The notes below the pieces were generated by a model. It ran no database searches and was not told the origin of the DNA. It saw only the letters and a list, made by a program, of their open reading frames with translations. Position numbers and translations under genes: made by a program. From Ceratotherium simum simum (taxonomy: Eukaryota > Chordata > Mammalia > Perissodactyla > Rhinocerotidae): a DNA stretch of 64,000 nucleotides. Of this stretch, positions 12,803-24,603 are shown piece by piece; position 1 is the first letter of the stretch, and every line of letters starts with the position of its first letter. The stretch lies in NCBI RefSeq assembly GCF_000283155.1, contig NW_004454195.1, forward strand, positions 8,089,076-8,153,075. The letters are read 5' to 3'.

Positions 12803-13734
12803 AACGGGCTGTATATTGGAATGTATGATTTCTAGGGTATTTCCTTCTCTAATAATTCTGACTATCGTAACTGGCTAAGACAGTAAGAAAGGAGAATGCC
12901 AATTTAAAGCCTGTATAAAATCTAGAGGCAGAATTCTTTCTACAAGTTATTTTTTGGATCTCTGCCATTTGGAGAATATGAAAGGCATACAGATCCTTTG
13001 GGCTTGAGATTGTCAAGGTATTCTATGTCTAGTTATAATAAAAATAAATGTTCAAATTAAAACAATTAGCAGGAAACTAGAAGTTAATGGGAGGCCCAAC
13101 TTAGCTGAAGGTGAGCGGGAGAGTGAGGCGGATCTGTGAAGAATGGGCTGTTATGCTGAGACAACACCAAACTTGTGCTTCTGATAATGTTTTTGGCTAT
13201 GGCAGGAGGATTCCTATATAGATCCAGATTATAAAGCACCAACAATGCAAATGGTCGCTTTTTAAATGAGTACAAATTACCTATAAATGTTTTCTAAAAT
13301 CAAAGGAAGTATACTGATACAATTAGTAAAATAAATGTGCATTTTGGTATTATCTATCCCAGAGATAAGGTTATTACTTATTCCAGAGATAAGGACCATG
13401 TCAAGGAGGAAGTGACAACCTGTGAGACCAAGAAGCACAGACTCAAGGAGGCCTCAAGGTCTTTTTAAATGAAGGAGTCTGATTTTCTTCTCTAACCTAG
13501 GACAGCAGGGTGATATTTCATCTTTAGTGTTCTGTATCCTTTTTCTGACACGTTTCCTTCTGTTTGTTTTGCATGTTCAGATGATTGAGGTGCTTCCCTG
13601 GCACAGCTCAAGATGCTTTTTATAATGGGGATGATGCTGCCCTGTTGCAAGCCCTTCGTTTGGAAACCCAAGAGCCCCTCATGCCTTAACGCTGAGACAA
13701 TGAGTGAGTCACTCCAACGGGCTGTGAGAGCCGG

Positions 13735-13855
13735 AAGGCCCTTGGAAGTGATGTTATCCAGCTCATTACCGAGGAGGTTAAGGGACTAGTTCAAGGTCAC
13801 GCTGTACAAAGTAGAGCCAGCTCTAAAATCCAAATACAAACTGCTAGTGCTAGTC
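13735..13855 (-). mobile_element. MIR-type SINE fragment
   Basis: GAGGAGGTTAAGGGACTAGT, TCAAGGTCACGCTGTACAAA and AGAGCCAGCTCTAAAATCC follow antisense MIR (gaggttaagtaacttgcccaaggtcac type). Confidence 0.6.
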
Positions 13856-16512
13856 AGAGGAAGAGGTACTTTTTACTTTGCACTCTTTGAACCTGTTACC
13901 TAACCAGCGTGCCATAAAATGAACAAAACATTTTGTAGATGATTTAAATAAATGACAAAGAGTAGGCAAATCTAGAATAGTAATTGTGACCCATCAAAAG
14001 TGTGGCTATGATAATTGTCTAAACATGTTCATCCTTTATAAAGTCAGGGAACTCGAGGATGTGATATTGTGCAGTGTGATTCAATCATACTATGCTTACG
14101 TGTGTTACTTCTTAGTTGAATTTTATTGCCCTTTTGTTCAAAATGTGATTCTCTCACTTTTATTAAACAATTAATGAGTGTTTCTTTTTTATCAATTTTA
14201 ATCAAGAATAGGACATGAATGTTCCAGACTTCTAGAAACATTTAAAATGTAAATTCTATAAATCTCCAAAATTTTGGTTTGAGTTAGGAAGAGCTATATG
14301 ACATGCAGGTGTCTCAAGGTCGTCACATCATTTAGAAATAGACTTGAGATTATTTCCATAGACCATGAATAACAACAGAACAGCTTTGTAGGAAAAAAAT
14401 CACATTAGGCCACTTAAGGATAAATGATGTCTGACCAAGGTCTTGGTATTACGTAGGCCCAGTTTCTAGAGGATCCTTTCCTTTGCTATTGAGGACTACA
14501 TTTACTCTAAACATCTATTATAAAATTATGCATTGTTTATTCCTTCCTAAAAGGGGCTCAAGCTGTGTCAGTGTTCCTGGGTTGAAGAGTAATTTAAATA
14601 AGCCCTTTGGTTTATGTTGCATACAAGAAGGCTTTACAAGATCTAATCTTTTCTAAACCTGTTATGTTCTTCGGTTCAGCAGAGCTTCCTAATTGTAGCT
14701 ATTAGTTCCCCTTTTTTGTGGTCTGTTCTGTCAATAGACTATTGAGTGTGCAGTAAATTAAGCCCAACCAGCAGCCAACACATCGAGACAGACGTTAAAT
14801 CATAGCTTAGCTGCCCTTATTCATTATTAGGATCTGTGAAACAGCTTTTGAGCACAGGGACAGGATTTAACATGATGCACATTTGTGTCATTCTCAAATT
14901 TCCATACTGTACAATCAGGTATGTGAGGGTTTTTTCTAGGCAACAGGTGTGTTCTTGGAACCAAAGTTCAGCCCCCACTTCTGGCTTATGTGAGAGGCAG
15001 CAGCTGCAAGCTTAATGTCAATGACACATGGTTCCATAAGAGAGAAAAAATAAACTACTTGTTCAACGTATTAAAGTAAGGGGCAGATGGATGATTGCTG
15101 CCTGTACTTTTTTGTGTTGTAGAATCAGAGTCTAAACTTTCAGATGACAAGTGCTTTTCTGTTTCTTTCTCTCTGTCTCTTCTCTTTCTCTCCTTCCTTC
15201 CTTCCTTCGTTTTTTAAAACGTAGTGAAAAACATAACTTTCTTTAAGTATTACGTATTCATGATTGAAAATATTTCTTCATTTGAGTCATACTGTTCCAG
15301 GCTGATGAGTGGAGAGAAGAAAAAACTTAATATAAAGCAAGCTACACTTTATTTTTTTTATTAACTCACTTTGTTCTAAAAAGAATTTAAAGGAACTGTT
15401 TACTATGCAATTTGAAGAGACTTAGTATGCAAATTCTACATTTTTTTTAAAAGCAAAATTAAATGTATTTATTTATAGGCCTCATTATTCTCTAGTAAAA
15501 ACTTCTATATAGAATTTTGTGAGCAATTACTAATAAAAGTTTTAATGTACTGTGTACCTCAGAAACATAATGTCAATATTAATTAATAGTAACAATAATG
15601 ATACAATAATTATTGTAACAATGTTCAAGAGAGTAAATTTTTGTCAATCACTCAAGAATCTCTTTTAGTGTATAGTGAATATTGGGGGTAATATTCCATT
15701 TTATATGTCAGCTTTCAGGTACTATCAGGCCTCAGAATATAAGAAGCTCAGACACTATCTTACTGCTTACAGGGTGTCTTATAAAAAAAAAAAGAATCAG
15801 CTCAAGAACAGATAGAGCTCTGTGATACATCTGAAGTGAACATGTCTTATTACAGACTTTTCTAGAACTCATGTATATCAGAGCTTCCCCTCTTTTGCCA
15901 ATAGGTATTACAACAGGAATATTTAATAAAAATGGAGTTCATGAGAAGAATCTTCATTTTTCTTAGACATAGTGAACAAATTTGTCTCAAATTTGATGAA
16001 ATAAGCACCTATACAATTATAATCCTGGAACTTCTAGTATAACCTGAGTCACCAGATCCCCGGAAGACTGGTGCTGGGTGTTGCATATAATGTCTAATTG
16101 GTAAAGGAGCAAAGAGAATCCCTTTTTACATTTTGCTTTTTATTTTCCTCCAAACCACGATTTTATTCAAGAATCAGATTTTATGTGAATCTATACTGAA
16201 AATGGTTTTGCCAGGATTGTCTCATTGCTGGGAAATCTATAAGCAGATGGATTTGGAATTCAATTCTCTGTGAGAAACAACGACAAATGAAAAAGAAGAA
16301 CCTGGGGATAAATTATTTTAGGTTTTTAATTGGTTTGGCTACTACATTAGATTTTCACTAAATGCATCTAAATAATGACATCCTCAGGGAGGATGCTAAA
16401 CATTTTTCAATGTATAAAAAGTGTCTAAAACTATCAGGCTGGCCTAGATATCATCAAAGATCTCTACCAATCCAGAGATTATCAAATTCTATGACTTTGC
16501 TTTTCCTCAGGC
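13856..16512. other. CAP2 intron 3 DNA, no gene seen
   Basis: AT-rich and largely unique, with a pyrimidine microsatellite at 15157-15208 and an A run near 15782. No CAP2 exon 4 candidate was recognised on the minus strand. Confidence 0.45.
15157..15208 (+). repeat. Pyrimidine-rich (CTTT/CT/CCTT) microsatellite
   Basis: TTTCTGTTTCTTTCTCTCTG followed by TCTCT and four CCTT units. Confidence 0.9.
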
Positions 16513-17464
16513 TGCACTTTTTAAAAAACTGTGGTAAAATACACATAACACAAAATTTACTATCTTAACCATTTTTAAGTGTACAGTTCAGTAGTGTTAA
16601 GAATATTCACATTGGGCAGGCCCTATGGCTTAGCGGTTAAGTGCGCGCGCTCTGCTGCTTGTGGTCCGGGTTCGGATCCCGGGCGCACACCGACGCACCG
16701 CTTCTCCGGCCATGCTGAGGCCACGTCCCACATGCAGCAACTAGAAGTATGTCCAGCTATGACATACAACTGTCTACTGGGGCTTTGGGGGAAAAAATAA
16801 AAAATAAATAAAATTAAAAAAAAAGAATATTCACGTTGTGCAACAGGTCTCCAGAATTTTTTCTGGAGTTTAGTTCACATTGCCAAAACTAAAACTCTGT
16901 ACCCATTAAAGAAGTTCTCATTTATCCCTCACCCCAGCCCCTGGCAACTACCATTCTACTTTCTGTTTCTATGAGTTTGACTACTCTAGATACCTCATAG
17001 AAATGGAATCATACAATATTTCTCTTTTCGTGACTGCCTTATTTCACTTAGCATAATGCCCTCAAACTTCATCCATGTTGTACCATGTGTCAGAATTTCC
17101 TTCCTTTTTATTCCTTCCTGAATAATTCCCTGCTATGTATATACCATATTTTGCTTATCCATTCATGCATCAACAGACACTAGAGTTGCTTCCATCTTTT
17201 GGCTATCATGAACAATGCTGCTATGAACATGGGTGTACAAGTATCTCTTAGAGATCCTACTTTCAATTCTTTTAGGTATATACCCAGAAGTGGAATTGCT
17301 GGATTGTATGATAATTCTATCTTTAATTTTTTGAGGAACCGCCATACTCTTTTTCATACTGGCTGCATCATTTTACATTTCCACCAACAGTGCACAAGGA
17401 TCCCTCTCTCTCCATATCCTTGCCAATACTTGCTATTTTCTGTTTTTTTAATAGTACTCATCCT
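16513..17464 (-). mobile_element. L1 LINE 3' end, interrupted by an ERE
   Basis: Antisense L1 3'-end blocks in order: GTGGTAAAATACACATAACA, CCTGGCAACTACCATTCTAC, ATTTCACTTAGCATAATGCC, ATGAACAATGCTGCTATGAA, TGGAATTGCTGGATTGTATG, CCACCAACAGTGCACAAGGA, and a last block near TAATAGTACTCATCC. Its 5'-truncated edge is about 32 nt from the CAP2 exon 3 donor. An ERE splits it at 16611. Confidence 0.85.
16611..16822 (+). mobile_element. ERE-type SINE (short-tail subtype), nested in L1, 12-bp TSD
   Basis: The head GGCAGGCCCTATGGCTTAGC is followed by the B box GGTTCGGATCC, CACCGACGCACCGCTTCTCC, and the subtype-specific tail GACATACAACTGTCTACTGG GGCTTTGGG plus an A-rich end. AAGAATATTCAC is repeated at 16599-16610 and 16823-16834, showing insertion into the older L1. 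Confidence 0.95.
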
Positions 17465-17496
17465 TTCCACAGAGAACTGGGGAGGAAAGTACTCAC

Positions 17497-17597
17497 ATGA
17501 GTCTCCACGTCGCCAGCAAGGATCCTACTCTTCTTTAAAAACTCAGTCACCATGCTGTTCATCAACTTATCAAACGCTTCCACCGAGGGTGCCACAC
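17497..17597 (-). CDS. CAP2: CAP2 exon 3 (codes residues 41-74)
   Basis: A 101-nt coding exon. Read on the minus strand it starts after ...CCAAAG (AG acceptor) with two bases that finish the Gly-41 codon, then gives [20 protein letters not shown] followed by [13 protein letters not shown], and ends on a codon boundary before GTGAGT (donor, plus-strand ACTCAC at 17491-17496). This is the conserved start of the N-terminal helical folded domain of CAP, which takes part in oligomerisation and cofilin-actin binding. It agrees with my memory of mammalian CAP2 apart from a few conservative changes (for example N54 and K63). An open frame continues through the donor into the intron, but that part has no CAP similarity. 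An old L1 ends only about 32 nt beyond the donor. Confidence 0.95.
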
Positions 17598-17789
17598 CTT
17601 TGGAAGAAGAACATTTTGTTATTCCCTGGTGGTTTCGTGAAAAGCTGGTACTGCTTTGCCATAGGCAATATGGAAGTTTAATATCATTCATGTCATTCTC
17701 ATTCTATTCACTAAGTCACTCATTCACTCAATCAGTATCTATTAAACACTTCTCAACGGCTTAAGAAAACAGTGTTTTCCTATTTTTCA

Positions 17790-17995
17790 TCCTCCTGAGG
17801 AAGCACTACATAATTTCATTTAATTCGCCCCCAAACTGATGAGGTAAGTAGCACCATCACAGTTTTACGGAGGGAATGGAGATGCCAACAGAGCATCTAA
17901 CTTGACCAAAGCTATATATCAAACAAGAGGCAGAGCCAAAAACTGAACCAAGCCTTATTAATCCAAAGCCAGCGTACTTTCTTCTATCCTGACCT
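17790..17995 (-). mobile_element. MIR SINE
   Basis: TAATTTCATTTAATTCGCCC, ACTGATGAGGTAAGTAGCAC, ATCACAGTTTTACGGAGGGA, ACTTGACCAAAGCTATATAT and AGGCAGAGCCAAAAACTGAA follow antisense MIR in order. Confidence 0.7.
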
Positions 17996-18789
17996 GTCCA
18001 GGTGCTGTAACAACCCTGTAAACAAATGTCAGAATTATCTAGGACAACTGAAGGGTAATAATGAACTCTGGGCAAATAGGAAAAGAAAGCTGATTTCACA
18101 CATTTTGTTCCTTCTGCGTTTCCCGGTGGGAAGGGGAGGGGAGGCAGCAACAGTGGACATGAAAGTGACTGCCGAGCTAATACACGTTAAGTTTTGATCT
18201 GCCAAATTACTGTAAAAGCTGAAGTGACAATGGCCCAACCTGGTGTGCTCTGCATTTCTTTCCCTGCCTTTTAATTAACAGAAAAAATGTGTCTAAGTCC
18301 CTGACTTCTTGTCCCTAATACTGAGAAAGGTAATATTGAGAAACTCAGCACTACAGGCTATTAAAATCCAAACCAAAACCTAGGATGCCCTTTCTCATAC
18401 TGGACAGAAATATCCATGCACATAAACTCGTAAGAACAAACTTCTTTTTCTCCTTTTCCCAAGTTGTCTATTTCCACAGGCCCAAAGGGTGACGGAAATA
18501 GATGTTTACAGCTCTCTGCACCTACGGTCTAACTTCTAAGCAGGCTATTGAAGCTGAGTTATCTTAAAATTCAAAATACAGTTTGTACTGACTTCTAGAA
18601 CATAAAAGAGGCACAAGCCCAAAGATTCCTTATGGATCCATTTGGAAACAGATAAATGGCGTTTGTTGTCATGGGAGAGGCCTGAGAGGTCTCTGCTGAG
18701 TATTTAAAGCGGGAGAAAGTTTTAGAAACGTGACAGAGGCCTCTACATAGCAGAAGATACAATGATAAAAGGGAATATTTTCCAATTTC

Positions 18790-19030
18790 CTTTCATCACT
18801 CAGCTCCGCTCACACCTCCTCCGGGCAGCCTTTAATGACCTGTCTTTCTCCCCAGCCTGCATCCGTTGAGCATCCCTTAATCAAAGCATTTGCAGCCCTG
18901 AATAGCAATGCATCGAGACCAAAGATTCTCAAGGCTTAGGACTGTGTATAATTCATCCTAGATTTCCCTGCACCTAGCAAGTATTCGCCACTTGGTAGGC
19001 ATGCAAAAATATTTCTTCAACTGTTGAGCC
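18790..19030 (+). mobile_element. L2 LINE 3' end
   Basis: TCACACCTCCTCCGGGCAGC CTTTAATGACC and, further on, TTCCCTGCACCTAGCAAGTA followed by TTCAACTGTTGA follow the L2 3' region in sense orientation. Confidence 0.6.
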
Positions 19031-20236
19031 AAACTTACCTGATTGTCAGTGGGGAAGTGACAACTTTATAAAATACATCCTATCACCAGTATCATAAGAA
19101 GGCAGTTCTTTGACTTGTGAATATTATGGATTTGTAATGGAATGGGTTCCTTCTAAAAGTTTCTTTTTAAATAAAAAAAAATTGTTTTACATTTAGTTAT
19201 AAGATCAGTGTAATGATGATCTTTACATTCAAAGTGAGAGGTTGTCCTTAAGGATCTGTTAAAAATCGAATTTAGAAAATTACCAAAGTTTACTAATTAA
19301 GAAGAAATGGAAGCAAAGTTTAGGACTAGCAAAATGTTTTAAGGATGGATATCATTCAGACATTTTACCAATTATCCTACTTACTAATTACTCTATTTCA
19401 TTTCTGGTAGGATAATATATTGCTAGCTAAGCTGTTTTAAAAGAACTTTAACAACTGGTTTGGAATAATTTGCTACATTAGAAAATATTTGTTTAAATAC
19501 TTAATTTAATTATATGCCTTCATTTTTGCTTAGCCTATGTAATTTTCCCAGAAAAATCTTTTTTTTTTAATAAAGAAAATACAAAGTGCGGCCTAGTACC
19601 TCTTTGAGTAAGTGAGGTTCAAATTACTGAAGTTTTTAAAATTTCTTTTATTCAACAACACTACATACACAGTCTCTTGGGAGTTGGATTTTAACTTTAT
19701 TTTATGTATTCACAGGCTTTATATTTGCGGTCAGCAATCTTAGAGAAAGGTCTTTTGATCACGTGAGGCCAAAGGCTAAGGAAACAAAGTTACTGATAAT
19801 AACATGAAAATATTTTCTTACAAATAAGGTTTACTGACTCTCATATACTAACTGTAGAGTTAACAAAAAGAGGCTTAAAATGAAATCAGAGATGTGCCCC
19901 AGTTGATGTGGAAAAAACTTACAGGCCTCTGGCAGCCTTCCTTTAAACAACACTCCCTTTCAATTCATTCAAAGCATTTTAATTTTCATTATGTTCAGGG
20001 GAAAAAAAACCAGCCTGTGCATTTGTGCTCACACAGTAATTTTTGTCCCAGGGCATGTAATACAAGGCATAGCTCCAAACATGCCTGAAATTCTAGAAGC
20101 ACCACTGTGGATCTTGCCTGGTGAAAGTTTTATTGGAAGCCCCCTCTTCCCCAAGGCTTTTCTCAGCTCCCAAAGCCTGATAGGATTCAAAATGGGTCAG
20201 ATAAGGAGGAAATGCACATGAGACAAGAATAGCACT

Positions 20237-20434
20237 GCCAGATTAAACACAGATCGCCCAGTTAAATTTGAATTTCAAATAAACAATGAACCAATTTTTA
20301 GAATAAGTGTGTCCCATGTAGTATATCCCATGCAGTATCTGAAACACACTTATATAAAAGAAAAAATGTAGTTTATCTGAAATTCAAATTTAACTGGGTG
20401 TCCTATATTTTTATTTGCTAAATCTGCAACCTTA
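20237..20434. mobile_element. Palindromic non-autonomous DNA transposon
   Basis: The left arm (GCCCAGTTAAATTTGAATTT CAAATAAAC, 20256-20284) is the near-exact inverse of the right arm (GTTTATCTGAAATTCAAATT TAACTGGG, 20371-20398). Outer parts GCCAGATTAAACACA and TTATTTGCTAAATCTGC extend the inverted repeat. It looks like one of the short palindromic MER-class elements of placental mammals; I cannot name the family safely. Confidence 0.7.
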
Positions 20435-21100
20435 GACAAGAAGAAATTAGAAAAATTACTGTAGATGACTTAGAGAGTTTGCCATATACGGTATCCTTTT
20501 AAAGAAAGTAATTTTTTATGTTTGATCATATCGGTTTTTAATCTTTTTTTTAAAGTGTGGTATTAGCTTATAATTTTAAAAACATTTGATTAGGACTGGG
20601 CAAAAGTAAAGCAACGTGATGTGATCATGTCACATCGAAGTCGTATTTGGCTTCACATCAGACTCACTTCCTTTCAAACTGCAGTTCTGAAATTTAACGA
20701 CTTGTTCTCTTTAAAATTAAAATCTACAGAATGATAATTCCTTCCAGTTTACATTCTAATCGAGAACATTAGTTTCTTTTTGACAATTACTTAGATAATA
20801 TATTTAGTCACTGAGTGTGAAACAGCAGTATAAACACGAAAACGAAAGAATAATGACATTTGGCACATGGATTATGCTCTTAGGCACAGAAATTGGTAAT
20901 TTTTGTGGATTGTGGGTTGAAACTTTTCTTTTCTCTTTTTCAGGGATCGTTGGCATCTGGTTAGTGCCATGGTCACACATAAAGGAAGGAGTAGGGAAGG
21001 TGAAGAAAGTAGATAGAAATATTTCTTGAGAACTAAATGACGGGGATGAAATTAAGTGACCCACATAGAGACCGGTAACCACGGCTGTTTCAGACCCTAC

Positions 21101-21222
21101 CTCCGTTGACACCGTTAATTTCTCCACAGGCCCCAGGAGGCCGGTGTGACTCTGCAGACAGCAACTCCAGTCGGCCGACCACCCGCTCCAGTCTTTCCAT
21201 CAGTCCCTGCATCTCTGCCATT
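21101..21222 (-). CDS. CAP2: CAP2 exon 2 with start codon (codes residues 1-40)
   Basis: A 122-nt exon: one 5'UTR base (21222), ATG at 21221-21219, then 40 codons plus one base. Residues 1-20 read MAEMQGLMERLERVVGRLEL and are followed by LSAESHRPPGACGEINGVNG. The paired RLE motifs at residues 10-12 and 17-19 are the short N-terminal coiled-coil segment conserved in CAP proteins and tied in yeast to adenylyl cyclase binding. Acceptor TTTTCTAG lies at 21223-21230; donor GTAGGG corresponds to plus-strand CCCTAC at 21095-21100. The trailing G joins GT of exon 3 to make Gly-41. When spliced to exon 1 (ending AAGCAG) the initiation context is AGCAGAATGG, with A at -3 and G at +4, a strong Kozak context. 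Confidence 0.95.
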
Positions 21223-23495
21223 CTAGAAAAACACAGGCACAAATGGAGGCCACTTAAGCGTCATGGAGGATTAGGAAGCTGACACCATTAAACTTAACAG
21301 CACCTAGAAGGAAAATAAAAATTATCCGGAACGGCTTTAATTACCTAGAGAATATTTCTCCACGTCACAAAAATATGTGAAATTCAAAAGAACATAAAAT
21401 TTGGAAGAAAAAAATAAATAAATTACATTGAAGTTATTTTCTATTCAGTTCAATGTTTTTTACAAATCCCATATGCAACACACAAATATTCACTCTCCTC
21501 ACACCATCATCAAGTGTCTCCTCGGAAGCTTCTTTGTGCTAAGATACAATCTATTTCTAGCACTTACTTAAAAGCCCATGAACATGTATCTCACAATTAA
21601 TATTGCCAACTCTCATCCTGCTAAATGGTGGGAGCATATTTTAACTATTTCCAGTAATTCTTTCCGTTAAAGTTTAATTCTCCAGGGGACACTAAACCCA
21701 CTGATAATCCTTGTTTACTCAATTATCTTAAACCAAAAAGGACAGCTCAGGAGAACTATGAGTTTAAGAAAGTGTGCATCATTTAGCAAGCAAATAGAGG
21801 CCATCGCCTCCAAGAGCTAATTTTCTTATTATTAGTTTCGGTGTTTCTGTTGCTGAATTCTTTCAAATTACGATTATTCTGAATGGTGGAGATTTTAATT
21901 TAAAATATTAGAAATAGTTATTTTCCTTTGCTGCTGCCTATTTTTAGATAAAACTTAGTTTTAGGTGGGGTGGTTTTGAAGACAGGGACCTTCAGTTACC
22001 CAGCACTCTTGGCTGGGATAAACTGGGTGTGAGGCTGACTAAGGGATTGGGGATAAAAGTGGGGCTGGGTATCCATCCTTCCTGCTTCCAAACAGATCTT
22101 AGATAGCTACAGGGAGTGTCCACAAGGTAAGTGCCTTAAAATTGTTGGCCCTGGAATGTAATGTTATTAAGACAACCTCTGAGGAATGGAACCCAATCTT
22201 ATTTAGCCAGGTTCATGAGATCCAGTTTATAGGCACCATAACTTTGACTATACCAACCTATGAAGGCTCTTGGCAAAATCAGGCTGCTGCCCCAGAGATA
22301 GTATAACGTGCCTCATCTTAATCAGTGTCTGTAGTTCTTCTCACTCTTAGGAACTTTTCAAGCGTCATTCTGAGCCAAAGTGAACTGGCACGCTCCCACA
22401 TCAGAGACAACACTGCCCCAGAGCGTGGGTAAACCGTATTGCTCTAAGATACGTAAATATTTTCTATTTCTGCTGGGAACCAAGTAATGCACTTCTCTTT
22501 TGTATTCTGTATTCCATTAGTTTTGAGCTTAAACATAACGATGACTTGCCACTGCCGTTTTTAAAAGCAAGGTTATAGTTATCAAAACATGTGGACGGCT
22601 CTGTCATTCTGTGTCCAAATGTCAGATGGTCATCAGATACGGATGGGGCAGTTCACTGTCTATTTTGGAAAGTCATCTCCTCTGAAACTGCCAGCAGCTA
22701 CTCTTTCAAAATATGGGGCAGTGTTCTCTGCATGGCTGAAATCAGCATCTAATCCCAAGGGGATTCAAAATTAGAAGTTTCTCATCTGTTCTTTTCCTCT
22801 TAACGTCAGAGCTTTTGCTTCCATCGCAATTGGAAAAAAAAAAAAGGGAAGAAAAAATTTAATTGAATCCTTTACGTAATCTTGCAAGGGAACTGGGTAT
22901 CCTGTAGGTGGGTGAAGGCCATTTGAGAAATGATAAAAGCCCCTCAAATCTTTTAATAGTTGCCCATCTGTTCACAGTTATCTATGTTCCCTGTTATTCA
23001 ACTTGCCAAATGTTACCACCATAGACCTAGCCCATGACAGAAAAAAATGTGTTGGCTTTGTTAGCAAGCTCCCTATCCCCCAGCAGAAAAGCTCCAACCA
23101 CCTCCAGCAGCTCACAGAGCTGTTTCAGGAAGGCCTGTTACATTTCACACGTAGGACTGCTGTCCCTGACTGTGGCTTAATCAGCCTCCCTGACAAGACT
23201 CAAAGTCACACTATCTAATAGTGCCCCATATGTTGAAAGACAACAGGAGTTAGCCCATAAACTGCAGGGCTGGGCAGATTGGTGTGGAATGCAGTCTAAA
23301 AGCGAATCAGATGTCACTTCACGTAAAATCACCAGGAACAAAGTCTTGCCACAGCCTCTTACGAGGTCAAAATACAGCTCAGGCAAGGAAGCTGGAAAGA
23401 TGCCTCTGGGTTTAACACTGTAGAACAATTTCTAAGAGAAACGGAAGAACAAATAAAAGAAAGAATACACCAGGATATCAAAAATATACACATTA
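21223..23495. other. Intron 1 DNA near exon 2, no repeat recognised
   Basis: Apparently unique sequence apart from an A run near 22834-22845. It could hold conserved regulatory elements, but nothing specific can be called by eye. Confidence 0.4.
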
Positions 23496-23768
23496 GGGGC
23501 TGGCCCAGTGGCGCAAGTGGTTAAGTGCTCGAGCTCCGCTTCAGTGGCCCAGGGTTTGCAGGTTCGGATCCCGGGCACCCACCATCGCACCGCTTGTCAA
23601 GCCATGCTGTGGCAGTGTCCCATTAAAAAAAAAAAAAAAAAGTAGAGGAAGATGGGCACCGATGTTAGCTCAGGGCCAATATTCCTCAGCAAAAAAAAAA
23701 AAAAAAGAGGAGGATTGGTATTGGATGTTAGCTCAGGGCTGATCTTCCTCAAAAAAAAAAAAAAAAAA
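23496..23768 (+). mobile_element. ERE-type SINE with three A runs
   Basis: The head GGGGCTGGCCCAGTGGCGCA is followed by the B box GGTTCGGATCC, CTTGTCAAGCCATGCTGTGG, and both tail modules (GATGTTAGCTCAGGGCC and GATGTTAGCTCAGGGCTGAT). A runs of about 15-18 bases occur after the head (near 23625), between the modules (near 23692) and at the end (near 23751). No clear TSD. Confidence 0.95.
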
Positions 23769-23838
23769 CATGTTAGCATTCCAAGGCAAAATGATGGGGT
23801 TCAAGATGGCTGTGCCCTCTTCTCTCAAAACATACATG

Positions 23839-23862
23839 CACACATGTACACACACACACACG
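23839..23862 (+). repeat. Short (CA)n repeat
   Basis: CACACATGTACACACACACA-type sequence, 24 bp, interrupted. Confidence 0.8.
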
Positions 23863-24603
23863 TGGGCACATGCTCACTTCTCTCTACATGTGCCCTCAGC
23901 TGCTATCCTGGCTCTCAAAAATGAAGAAAGAGTAGAGCAGCAGATTTTCCAAATTCTTCCCAGGAAGTTCCATTCGCCTTGGTTTTTCAAAGTGGATTTA
24001 GCCAAGTTTGATGAGCAGGTGAGAACCACGAATTAAGAATTAGGCTGAGGAAATGGACAGGGCACTGTAGGGTAGCAAATGTAGACAGCAAGATCAGGGT
24101 AAAGAATGAGTCAGGGCCAGGCGGACAGACAGATAAGTTTGGATCAGGAAGCCAACAAAGGAGGAGGACGTGGCAAGATGGTCGGACGTAAGATGTTCTA
24201 AGCATCAGATGAGAAGCAAAGAGAAGTCAGATACACAGCTGGAGAATCAAGAGACTGGGTTAGATGACGCAGCTCAAACTTGACCTCTAGATTAGATTTT
24301 CTAGTCATCCCGTTCAAGTAGAAGCCAACCCTGAGTTGAGGTCCCCTATAAGCTACTTATAGAGGATAAACACAGACATTTGACCAGAGCGTGAGGGTAG
24401 GTGGAAAGAAAAAGGAGAGGCACAGAGAATTTCCCGGCTTTCTTTTTTTAATGTTTTAGGAAATTATACTTGAGGTTAATCTTAATTTTTTGTTTCATAT
24501 TCATTTTTGAGTATTCTCTTTTGAGTTTATTCATAATGGGAAGTATATTATATCTTTGTCATTTTTTTTTCTTATTTGAATTTCTCCCTCACTTTTCCTT
24601 TTT

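Larger units (their letters stand above)
17598..21100 (-). other. CAP2: CAP2 intron 2
   Basis: A 3,503-bp intron bounded on the minus strand by GTAGGG at its 5' end (21100-21095) and CCAAAG at its 3' end (17603-17598). It contains a MIR, an L2 and a palindromic DNA element, listed separately. No other exon was recognised. Confidence 0.9.

Noticed and set aside
12504..12878. 124-codon frame rich in Arg/Lys/Glu
   Set aside because: Its charged half is a translation of the GGAA microsatellite and the start lies in ordinary intron DNA beside a MIR.
16611..16700. tRNA-like A box and B box as a real tRNA gene
   Set aside because: They belong to the tRNA-derived head of an ERE SINE; there is no cloverleaf or anticodon arm of a functional tRNA. 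The same applies to all twelve ERE copies.
17458..17691. 77-codon minus frame as a free-standing gene
   Set aside because: Only the middle part is CAP2 exon 3; the ends are intron sequence read past the splice donor and acceptor.
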